5,985 nucleotides of DNA, taken from the NCBI GenBank assembly GCA_005879245.1, contig VBLA01000057.1, forward strand, positions 1-5,985, in the 5' to 3' direction. The stretch comes from Deltaproteobacteria bacterium (lineage in GTDB: Bacteria > Desulfobacterota > Binatia > DP-6). Position 1 is the stretch's first letter. The number at the start of each line of letters is the position of its first letter. Position numbers and translations under genes: made by a program. The notes under the pieces are model-generated. The model ran no database searches, had not been told where the DNA came from, and worked only from the letters and a program-made list of their open reading frames with translations. Shown in pieces: positions 1 to 5,613 of the stretch.

Positions 1-113
1 GTCTTGGGTCGGGCATCCTCGCCGAGCACACGGCTCCGGCGGATCCGGATCCTCCGGTGTCTCAAGTCGACGTCACCCCAGCGGAGACCGACGGCCGTGC
101 CATCGCCTTGTGA
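1..113 (+). CDS. Possible 3' end of an upstream gene (partial, unidentified)
   Basis: The frame beginning at base 3 is open from the window edge to a TGA at 111-113. It encodes about 36 residues ending in DGRAIAL, with an acidic, proline-rich stretch (ADPDPP) before it. Third codon positions are about three-quarters G/C, less extreme than the core genes here, and the composition looks like a plausible protein C-terminus. No domain is recognisable. In Mla-type loci the gene before mlaC is often an MCE/MlaD protein or an ABC component, but nothing visible here shows that. It could also be non-coding. Confidence 0.3.
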   Translation, partial: LGSGILAEHTAPADPDPPVSQVDVTPAETDGRAIAL

Positions 114-122
114 AGGAGCCCC

Positions 123-164
123 ATGATGTTCGTCACCGTCTTCCCGGAGAGGTCCTCATCCTGA
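123..164 (+). other. Mini-ORF with strong Shine-Dalgarno in the leader before the MlaC/HpnM gene
   Basis: AAGGAG at 113-118 lies 4 nt before ATG 123 and 7 nt before a second ATG at 126. This is one of the best ribosome-binding sites in the window. The frame it opens is only 13 codons (MMFVTVFPERSSS) and stops at TGA 162-164, about 100 nt before the likely start of the MlaC/HpnM gene. It could be a leader peptide, the 5' remnant of a frameshifted gene, or chance. Confidence 0.25.
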
Positions 165-203
165 AGCTCCCGCCGGTGATCGCGACAGCGGCCGACGGTC
201 AAC

Positions 204-209
204 TTGACA
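204..209 (+). promoter_or_regulatory. Candidate -35 box (TTGACA) upstream of the MlaC/HpnM gene
   Basis: A perfect TTGACA sits 57 nt before the GTG at 266, inside otherwise very GC-rich DNA. The sequence 15-18 nt downstream (around 225-232, GGGATTCG) is a poor -10 match, so the promoter call is weak. The gene may instead be read through from upstream. Confidence 0.25.
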
Positions 210-265
210 GCCGAGCCTCGCTGCGGGATTCGCGCGCGGTGCGGGCCTGGGATAGGCTTCGGCCC

Positions 266-859
266 GTGAGGTCGACGCTCTGCACCGCCCTGCTCTTCGC
301 ACTCGGCGCCACGCCCGCGCTCGCGGGGGCACCGCAGGAACGTGTCCGCCAGACGGTCGACGCGGTATCGGCAGTGGTGAACGACCCTCAGCTGGAGGCA
401 TCGAGCAAGGAGCACGACCGCCGCGAGCGGGTCGCGAAGGTCATACACGAGTCGTTCGACTTCGGCATGATGGCGCGCGAGTCGCTTGGACCGCACTGGG
501 CGGACCTCGTGCCCGAGCAGCGGGACCGGTTCGTCGGCCTCTTCACGCAGCTCTTCGAACGCTCGTACAACCGACTCGTGCTGCGTTTCCTCGGCGGCAG
601 CACCACGACCTACGGCGCGGAGTCGGTCGACGCGAAGCGCGCTGTCGTGAAGACGGCTCTCCTCCGGAAGGGCGGCGACGAGCTACCGGTTGATTACCGC
701 CTCACCGCGGACGGCGGCGTCTGGAAGATCTCCGACGTCGTCGTCGACGGCGTGAGCCTCTGCGGGAACTTTCGCGCGCAGTTCGACAAGACGATGCGGG
801 CCTCGTCGTATGACGGGCTCGTGCAGCGGATCGAGACGAAGTTGGCCGAAGAAAAGTAA
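266..859 (+). CDS. MlaC/HpnM-like periplasmic lipid-binding protein (Ttg2D family)
   Basis: Probable periplasmic lipid carrier of the MlaC/Ttg2D/HpnM family, 197 residues from a GTG start, a normal family length. This start gives a clean Sec signal peptide: residues 2-20 run from RST through a hydrophobic core to ALA, with cleavage before GAPQ. The core has family hallmarks: FDFGMMARESLG at 64-75 followed by W78, Q85 and FVGLF, SYNRLV at 100-105, and the C-terminal signature WKISDVVVDGVSLCGNFR at 153-170 with AQF after it. Known members shuttle phospholipids between MlaA and the inner-membrane Mla complex. HpnM homologues are encoded beside HpnN in hopanoid loci, and an hpnN-type gene lies immediately downstream here, in convergent orientation. 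The frame is also open upstream to a GTG at 110 that overlaps TGA 111-113, but that 52-residue extension would bury the signal peptide and has weaker codon bias. GTG 239 is another possible start. AGG at 254-256 is a weak ribosome-binding site. Confidence 0.9.
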   Translation: MRSTLCTALLFALGATPALAGAPQERVRQTVDAVSAVVNDPQLEASSKEHDRRERVAKVIHESFDFGMMARESLGPHWADLVPEQRDRFVGLFTQLFERSYNRLVLRFLGGSTTTYGAESVDAKRAVVKTALLRKGGDELPVDYRLTADGGVWKISDVVVDGVSLCGNFRAQFDKTMRASSYDGLVQRIETKLAEEK

Positions 860-862
860 ACG

Positions 863-3583
863 CTACGCGGCCGCCCGCTTCGCAGGCGGCGGCTCGATGA
901 CGAGCACCTTGGCCGTGGCGCGTCGCTCGGTCCAGCACAGCAGGACGGGAAGCACGATCAGCGACGCGCCGAGCGTCGCGATCATGCCGAGCGTCAGCAA
1001 GAGCCCGAGCCCGAAGATGCCACGGTGGGCGGCGATCATGAGGCTTCCGAAACCGACCACGGTCGTGAGGCCGTTGACGAGCACCGCGAGGAACGTGCTC
1101 CGCGGAAGCCGCGGCCCGCCGCGCTGCCGCGCCTCGCCGTCGCGGAGCACGACGTTCAGGCCGAACTCGGCGCCCGCCCCGAGGATGAGCGGGAAGCCGA
1201 AGACGTTCCCCAGGTTGAAGGACAACCCGAAGACGAACATCAGCCCGACCGTCCAGAGCGTTCCGAGCGCGAGCGAGACCGTGGCGAGGACGCTCCCTCG
1301 CGCGCGCCGGACGATCACCGCGGTCAGGAGCCCGACCAGCAGGAACGCATAGAGGGTTCCTTCCTTGTAGGCTCGCTCCATGTAGCGGATGGCCTCGAAG
1401 GTGATGATCGGCGTACCGGCCACGTCGGCGTCGACCGTGCGCAGCTGGCGGACGAACCGCTCGGCGCCGTCGCGATTCCAGATGTCGACCTTGGGCTGGA
1501 TCTGGAGGAGGAAGCGGCCGCTCTGCCCGACGAACTTCCGCCGGAGCTCGCCCGGCACGTCGGCGAGACGAATCGGGGTCGGATGGAGATTCCGCTGCAG
1601 GTGCCCGAGAGTGCGCGCGAAGTCGGCGCGGACTTGGTCCTGGAGCGGCGCGAGCGCGGGCGCGGCGGCCGCCCCCGCTTGGTCCAGCTTCCGCGCGAGC
1701 GCGGCCGTCTCGTCCCGCAGCGCGACGACCTCGTCACGATCGTGCCCGGGCGGCGCCTCGTCGGCCGCCAGATCGAGCCGCTGCCGGAGAGCCCGCACCG
1801 CCGCAAGCAGTCGGGGAAGGTCGACGCGCTCGCGCGGGCCGAGCGCGACGGGCTCGACGATGGGCGTGATCTCCGCGAGGATCTTCGCTTTTGTCTCCTG
1901 GTCCGCGGGAATCAGAGAGAGCACGGATTCGACCTCGGATACCGAATCGAGCGCCTCGAACGCTGCGACGCGCTGGCGCAGCTCGTCGAGCGACCCGGCG
2001 GTCGAGAGCGCGACGAAGCTCGAGCGGCCCGCTGACCGGAGAATGCGCTCCTCCCAGTCGACCGACTCGGTGCCGCGCGCCTGGAGGTGGAGGAGATTGT
2101 AGTCGAAGCGGACGCCGCACAGCGCGACGAGCGAGAGCGCGGCGGCCACGGCGGCGAGTCCGACGCCGAGCCGTGGATGCCGAGTGATCCGCGCGACGAG
2201 CCGCACGGCTTGCGGCCCGGTCTCACGTCGCCGCTCGACACGCCCGCGCCCCGTCAAGAGCACGAGGGCGGGGAGAAGCGTCATCATCGAGAGCCAGGCG
2301 AGGATGATCGAGGTCCCGGCGATGAAGCCGAGCTCCCGGATCCCCGGGAAGTCGGTGAGCATGAGCACGTAGAACGTGCCCGCCGCTGTGAGCGCTCCGC
2401 CCAGCATCCCGGGCCCCGCGCGCATCGCGGTCGTCTCGAGCGCCTCACGCGGCGAGCGGCCGAGGCGACGCTCCTCGTCGTTGCGGAAGAGCAGGTAGAC
2501 CCCGTAGTCGGTACCGACGCCGACGACGATCGAGATGAACATGATCGAGAAGATCGAGAGATGGCCGACCACGAGCGTCACGACGCCGAGCGACCAGCAG
2601 ACACTCACCGCGAGCGTGCCAAGCACGAGGATCGGCATGCCGAACCGTCGGAAGGCGACGGTTAGCACGCCGAGCGTCAGGACGAAGGCGAGCGCGGCCG
2701 CGCGCTTGCTGTCGCGGAAGGCGGCTTCCATCTCGTCATTGCCGAGCACCGGGGCGCCGGTCAGCCCAGCCTTCACGTCGGGGAATTCCGCCCCGACGCG
2801 CGCCATCGTCGCCCGGAGGGGCTCGATCGCGTCCCGATAGTTCGTGAAGCTCGCTTTCTCGCGCGTCGCCTCGACTACGACGAAGAGGAGATGCTTGTCG
2901 TCGGAGAGGAAGTAGCCGGCGTCCGCGCCGCCGCGCTCCAGCGAGAAGAGCGATCCCCATGGGGACCGAAACCGAGCGGGCCGGTCGAGGCGCGTTGATA
3001 TCTGCTCGAGCACGTCGCGCGCGGGGCCGAGGTCGACCTTCTTCTCGTCTTCGTCGAGACCGAGATCGAAGGCGCTGCGCACGAAGGCGGCCACGATTTC
3101 CGTCCGGATGCCATCGAGCAAGCGGTCGAGCGTCGGCCGGGCGGCGAAGGAGATCAGGAAGGCCTGGTGGTCGCCGATCTCGTCGCGGATCTTGGCCAGG
3201 TCCGGAGGCGCGAGGTAGAGCAGCTCGCGACCCCGGAATCGGTTCGGATCGATGCGGTAGGTCACGTGCCGGAACGTCCCCGGCGCGCGGAGTTCCTCCG
3301 CGAGGCGGTGTGCGTACGCCTTCGATCGTTCGACGTCGTCGCTCTCGACCGCGACGACGAGCTGATCGAGGCGCGGAAAGTCGCCCGAGATCTCCTTGTC
3401 GCGCTGAACGTACGGCCGGTCCTGCGGGAGGAGGTCGCGTCCGGAGGTGACGAAGTCGAGGTGGCCGAACGTGTAGGCGAGCGCCGCGATGGCGAAGACG
3501 ATGCCAAGCGATACGGTGAGGACCGGCCGCGCGGAGGCCAACCGGACGAGGGCGCCGAGTCCTCGCCGGCCCTCGCGGCTCAT
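863..3583 (-). CDS. hpnN: HpnN-type RND (MMPL) lipid exporter
   Basis: Inner-membrane RND-superfamily transporter, 906 residues, full length for HpnN-like exporters. HpnN in Rhodopseudomonas is needed to move hopanoids to the outer membrane; the substrate here is inferred. It has two similar halves: TM1 near 22-39, a periplasmic loop about 40-294, then five TMs (about 296-312, 317-338, 342-360, 392-409, 417-444); TM7 near 472-490, a loop about 491-743, and five more TMs to about 882. The TM4 motif GVGTDYGVYLLFR (355-367) carries the D-Y pair expected for proton relay (D359, Y360). The TM10 counterpart GAGAEFGLNVVLR (802-814) has E806-F807 instead. The second loop has a helical, charged insert at about 589-669. 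ATG 3583 is chosen because it overlaps the mlaA TGA (ATGA) with GGAA just upstream; an ATG 11 codons earlier (3616) is possible. A generic MMPL lipid exporter is the alternative to true HpnN. Confidence 0.88.
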   Translation of the reverse strand: MSREGRRGLGALVRLASARPVLTVSLGIVFAIAALAYTFGHLDFVTSGRDLLPQDRPYVQRDKEISGDFPRLDQLVVAVESDDVERSKAYAHRLAEELRAPGTFRHVTYRIDPNRFRGRELLYLAPPDLAKIRDEIGDHQAFLISFAARPTLDRLLDGIRTEIVAAFVRSAFDLGLDEDEKKVDLGPARDVLEQISTRLDRPARFRSPWGSLFSLERGGADAGYFLSDDKHLLFVVVEATREKASFTNYRDAIEPLRATMARVGAEFPDVKAGLTGAPVLGNDEMEAAFRDSKRAAALAFVLTLGVLTVAFRRFGMPILVLGTLAVSVCWSLGVVTLVVGHLSIFSIMFISIVVGVGTDYGVYLLFRNDEERRLGRSPREALETTAMRAGPGMLGGALTAAGTFYVLMLTDFPGIRELGFIAGTSIILAWLSMMTLLPALVLLTGRGRVERRRETGPQAVRLVARITRHPRLGVGLAAVAAALSLVALCGVRFDYNLLHLQARGTESVDWEERILRSAGRSSFVALSTAGSLDELRQRVAAFEALDSVSEVESVLSLIPADQETKAKILAEITPIVEPVALGPRERVDLPRLLAAVRALRQRLDLAADEAPPGHDRDEVVALRDETAALARKLDQAGAAAAPALAPLQDQVRADFARTLGHLQRNLHPTPIRLADVPGELRRKFVGQSGRFLLQIQPKVDIWNRDGAERFVRQLRTVDADVAGTPIITFEAIRYMERAYKEGTLYAFLLVGLLTAVIVRRARGSVLATVSLALGTLWTVGLMFVFGLSFNLGNVFGFPLILGAGAEFGLNVVLRDGEARQRGGPRLPRSTFLAVLVNGLTTVVGFGSLMIAAHRGIFGLGLLLTLGMIATLGASLIVLPVLLCWTERRATAKVLVIEPPPAKRAAA
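870..905. terminator. Two tandem GC hairpins at the convergent junction, possible weak terminator
   Basis: Just after the MlaC/HpnM stop, GCCGCC (870-875) pairs with GGCGGC (885-890), with an extra GC/GC pair inside. GCTCG (892-896) pairs with CGAGC (901-905) across a 4-nt loop. Both lie within the last codons of hpnN on the other strand. There is no T tract on the + side. On the minus side a T-rich stretch (TTTACTTTTCTT, around 856-845) follows the first hairpin after an 11-13 nt gap. It is at best a poor intrinsic terminator, and GC-rich codons could form it by chance. Confidence 0.25.
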
Positions 3584-4446
3584 CGTTCCGCGACGGCCCG
3601 CGACGGCGGATGCCACTCGGCCTGGCGCGCTGCGTCGGCCTCCTCGATCGAGCGGCGGCGCCGCTGCAGATAGCCATTGCGGACGGCGCTATAGAGGTCG
3701 AGAACGCTCTCCTCGACGTCCTCGAAGACCTGAAGGTTGAGCGCGCGCTCGTTGACCTGCTTGACGATCGACATCCCCATCGTCGCGAAGAACGGTGTGA
3801 CGTAGCCGAATGGATCCAGCACGCCGTCGACGCCGTACCCGATGCCGTCCCGGACGGTGAGGGGCCTCAGCGTGGGGAGCACCAGGTAGGGTCCCTGCCC
3901 AAAGCCATAAAGCCCCAGCGTCTGGCCGGTATCGGCGTCGCTCTTCTCGATGTGGAGCTGCGCCCGCGCGACGTCGAGGAAGCCGACGACCCCGACGGTC
4001 GTGTTCACGCCGAACCGCGCGAGCTCGCGGCCCGCCCCGCGGAAACGCCCCTGGAGGAGGTTATTCACCAGGCGCTTCGGCATCCCGAGGTTGTCGAAAG
4101 CGCGATCGAGTCCACGCTTACCGACGTCGGGAAGGACCTTCCCCCAGCCGGTGGCGACGGGCTTCAGCACGTAGTGGTCGAGGATGTCGTGGTTGAAGAA
4201 GAACATCTTCTCGTTGAACCCCTGCCACGGGTCGTAGTCGTCCGAGAGGTCCAGCTCCGCGTCCGCGATCGGCCGTTGCAGGTCGTCGTCCGCGCCCGTC
4301 GCCCGCGACGCCATCCCAGCGGCGAAGACCGTCGTCAGAACAAGGATCGTGAGTCGCCGCATCACGCGCTGAGCCTCGGGGGCGGAAGGGCGACTTGCGC
4401 GCCCTTGGTGCTCGTTCTCGACATGCTCGGTGCAGCTGATGGTCAT
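3580..4446 (-). CDS. mlaA: MlaA/VacJ family outer-membrane lipid asymmetry protein
   Basis: MlaA sits in the outer membrane and passes phospholipids to or from MlaC. The call rests on the family signature DPWQGFN at residues 72-78 followed by FFFNHDILDHYVLKPVA, the NLLQG segment ending near 133, an FGVNTTVGVVGFLDVA stretch, and LGLYGFGQGPYLVLP ending at 191. A signal-peptide core begins at MRRLTILVL (29-37) and ends near ATG-ADDD. There is no lipobox cysteine, unlike E. coli MlaA, which is a lipoprotein. The start is uncertain. ATG 4446 has GGAGG 8 nt upstream (288 aa); ATG 4461 has GGGAG 7 nt upstream (293 aa); ATG 4362 gives the cleanest signal peptide (260 aa) but its GAGG is 11 nt away. 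The stop overlaps the hpnN start by ATGA, implying coupled translation and a joint role in moving lipid to the outer membrane. Confidence 0.92.
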   Translation of the reverse strand: MTISCTEHVENEHQGRASRPSAPEAQRVMRRLTILVLTTVFAAGMASRATGADDDLQRPIADAELDLSDDYDPWQGFNEKMFFFNHDILDHYVLKPVATGWGKVLPDVGKRGLDRAFDNLGMPKRLVNNLLQGRFRGAGRELARFGVNTTVGVVGFLDVARAQLHIEKSDADTGQTLGLYGFGQGPYLVLPTLRPLTVRDGIGYGVDGVLDPFGYVTPFFATMGMSIVKQVNERALNLQVFEDVEESVLDLYSAVRNGYLQRRRRSIEEADAARQAEWHPPSRAVAER

Positions 4447-4487
4447 GCTTGAGTCCTCCATCGTCAATCTCCCTCTACCGATGCGCT

Positions 4488-4520
4488 GCGTGTCGGCGGT
4501 CGCGACACGCGAACGCGTTC
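4488..4520. repeat. Perfect 8-bp stem-loop plus adjoining 10-bp palindrome between the small exported gene and mlaA
   Basis: GCGTGTCG (4488-4495) and CGACACGC (4503-4510) form a perfect stem with a 7-nt loop. The next ten bases, GAACGCGTTC (4511-4520), are a perfect palindrome. Both lie in the only real gap of the minus-strand gene set (about 4447-4566). No T run follows on either strand, so it does not look like a classic intrinsic terminator. An mRNA processing or stabilising structure, or a regulator site, is possible. Confidence 0.5.
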
Positions 4521-4566
4521 GTCATGATCGAGCCCCTGATCGCCCGCTCCGCCGAGGAGAAGTAGG

Positions 4567-4875
4567 TCAGTAGCAATAGATCTCGTTTCCGATCTCCCGA
4601 CACAGGCTCGGATCCTTGCCGACGTTCTGCAGCTCGACGCGGAAGGCCCGATCGGGTGCCACCGGGTCCGGGAGGAGTGCGCCGCCGCCGAGGAGTCCCG
4701 CTGGCCGGAATACGCCGACGTACACCGGCTCATGCTCGGCTTGCGTGCCGATCAGCACCTGACGCCCGCTGAGGTCACATTCCAGCTGCGTTCCGAACCA
4801 CCGGCAGCCCGCTGAACTCGGGGTCGCGCCCGCGAGCAGGCCGAGCGCCATCACGGCGGATGTGAGTCTCGTCAT
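4567..4875 (-). CDS. Small exported four-cysteine protein, function unknown
   Basis: A 102-residue protein that I do not recognise as a named family. Residues 1-22 form a signal peptide (MTRLTSAVMALGLLAGATP, then SSA). The mature part would be about 80 residues with exactly four cysteines: C24, C33, C92 and C101. These form two matching CRxxGxxxxC units, CRWFGTQLEC at 24-33 and CREIGNEIYC at 92-101, suggesting two disulfides in the periplasm. C24 lies close to the cleavage site, but SAG-C is a poor lipobox, so a lipoprotein is less likely. GGGAGG sits 9 nt before ATG 4875, and the ATG overlaps the TGA of the gene upstream (ATGA), so it is probably coupled to the Hsp20-like gene. The strong ribosome-binding site, clean signal peptide and paired cysteines support a real gene. 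A binding or accessory role in envelope biogenesis is only a guess from context. Confidence 0.72.
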   Translation of the reverse strand: MTRLTSAVMALGLLAGATPSSAGCRWFGTQLECDLSGRQVLIGTQAEHEPVYVGVFRPAGLLGGGALLPDPVAPDRAFRVELQNVGKDPSLCREIGNEIYCY

Positions 4876-5405
4876 CGATGTGAACCTCCCGATGTGCCTG
4901 CGTCCAGCGCCATGTGCTGGACGGAGGCCTGCTTGCGGAGCGTCATCACCAGCGCGCCGTCGCCGTCGTAGTCGGCGCTCGCCCCCTCCTCGACCACTGG
5001 CTCAGGGAGACGGAGAGGTTGCGAGCGGATCGGCCGGCCCATCGCGTCACGGGCCAGCACGACCGTCTCGCGGCCCGCGAACTGGACCTCGACTGACTCC
5101 GGCTCGACATCTCGAGGCGCCCCGATGCGCAGGAGAACGGCATCCGGGGTCTCGCTGACGGAGACCGCGAGCGCGGCGGCCGCGGGGCGGGGGCCATGGT
5201 CGTCGGCGGCGGCGGGATCGCTGGTGCTCCCCCGCGACGTCACGAGGACGAGTAGAAGGAACGCGCCGGCCACGCGAGACCTGAGGCCTTTCTTCACCCG
5301 GCCCTCAGCTTGCGCGGACGCTTGCTGAGGCGTGCCGGGTGGGCGCATACCGGCCGGCGCTCCGCCCCAAGGGCCTATCAGACGCCGAGAGAGCGTCCTG
5401 TGCAT
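4872..5405 (-). CDS. Exported or membrane-anchored Hsp20-like (alpha-crystallin domain) protein
   Basis: Small-heat-shock-like fold. With ATG 5405 it has 177 residues. A basic stretch (VKKGLRSR) precedes a hydrophobic segment at about 44-57 (RVAGAFLLLVLV), which predicts export or anchoring, unusual for this normally cytoplasmic family. The alpha-crystallin-like domain runs from AVSVSETPDAVLLRIGAP (about 80-97) to LRLPEPVVEEGASADYDGDG (131-150) and ALVMTLRK. This matches the family pattern of a beta strand, LP, an acidic turn, A-x-Y-x-x-G-x-L and a final strand. No C-terminal I-x-I/V motif is seen, so large oligomers seem unlikely. AGGAAGAGG ends 9 nt before ATG 5405. GTG 5297 (GAGGG 4 nt upstream, 141 aa) would put the hydrophobic segment in a standard signal-peptide position and is a serious alternative; ATG 5348 is weaker. 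The domain call rests on motif recognition, not a search. Confidence 0.7.
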   Translation of the reverse strand: MHRTLSRRLIGPWGGAPAGMRPPGTPQQASAQAEGRVKKGLRSRVAGAFLLLVLVTSRGSTSDPAAADDHGPRPAAAALAVSVSETPDAVLLRIGAPRDVEPESVEVQFAGRETVVLARDAMGRPIRSQPLRLPEPVVEEGASADYDGDGALVMTLRKQASVQHMALDAGTSGGSHR

Positions 5406-5456
5406 GAATCGAGACCTCTTCCTGAGATCAAGGCAAGTGTTCTTGGCTGTCTCAGT

Positions 5457-5486
5457 CCGATAGTACAGTAGAGCAGCGGCCGTCAA
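5457..5486 (-). promoter_or_regulatory. Candidate sigma70-type promoter for the minus-strand gene set
   Basis: On the minus strand TTGACG (5486-5481) is followed by TACTAT (5465-5460, 15-nt spacer) or TATCGG (5462-5457, 18-nt spacer). A T7 tract (5496-5490) lies just upstream of the -35, resembling an UP element. Transcription would start near 5450, about 45 nt before ATG 5405. This is the AT-richest stretch before the first gene, and it rules out starts of that gene upstream of about 5450. Confidence 0.5.
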
Positions 5487-5512
5487 GACAAAAAAACAAC
5501 CCCGGGAGCGGC

Positions 5513-5544
5513 GGGATCGGATAGCGAGGGGATCGGATAGAGGA
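5513..5544. repeat. Two tandem 16-bp direct repeats (GGGATCGGATAG core)
   Basis: GGGATCGGATAG occurs at 5513-5524 and again at 5529-5540, exactly 16 bp apart; the units are GGGATCGGATAGCGAG and GGGATCGGATAGAGGA. They lie about 27-60 bp upstream of the candidate -35 of the minus-strand promoter. That suits a tandem activator site, though a slippage or insertion scar is equally possible. Confidence 0.55.
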
Positions 5545-5558
5545 GGATTAGCCGCAAT

Positions 5559-5605
5559 CCCGGTCAGTTACGGCGTAACTGACCGGGTTGGATCTTTTTA
5601 TCCAA
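5559..5605 (+). terminator. Strong 13-bp inverted repeat plus adjoining hairpin with T tract (intrinsic terminator-like)
   Basis: CCCGGTCAGTTAC (5559-5571) and GTAACTGACCGGG (5575-5587) are perfect complements around a 3-nt GGC loop. TTGGAT (5588-5593) and ATCCAA (5600-5605) form a second perfect inverted repeat around CTTTTT. The T5 run at 5595-5599 is on the + strand, so the terminator reading is rightward. No + strand gene lies directly before it, so it would stop antisense or divergent transcription, or belong to mobile-element debris beside it. Confidence 0.6.
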
Positions 5606-5613
5606 GGCTGTAG

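Noticed and set aside
41..52. GGATCCGGATCC palindrome
   Set aside because: It lies within the possible coding tail, where alternating GAT/CCG codons (DPDP) explain it. There is no T tract or other sign of a terminator.
1025..2035. Long + strand open frame (336 codons) opposite hpnN
   Set aside because: It is fully antisense to a strongly supported RND transporter. The translation is dominated by E, R, D and G with no domain, as expected for the shadow of a high-GC gene.
2736..3677. Second minus-strand open frame (313 codons) overlapping hpnN
   Set aside because: It is very rich in R, P and A, has no domain, and lies in a different frame of the same strand as the well-supported HpnN N-terminal half.
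3610..4452. Long + strand open frame (280 codons) opposite mlaA
   Set aside because: It is antisense to the clear MlaA signature motifs, and its charged, repetitive composition fits a shadow frame.
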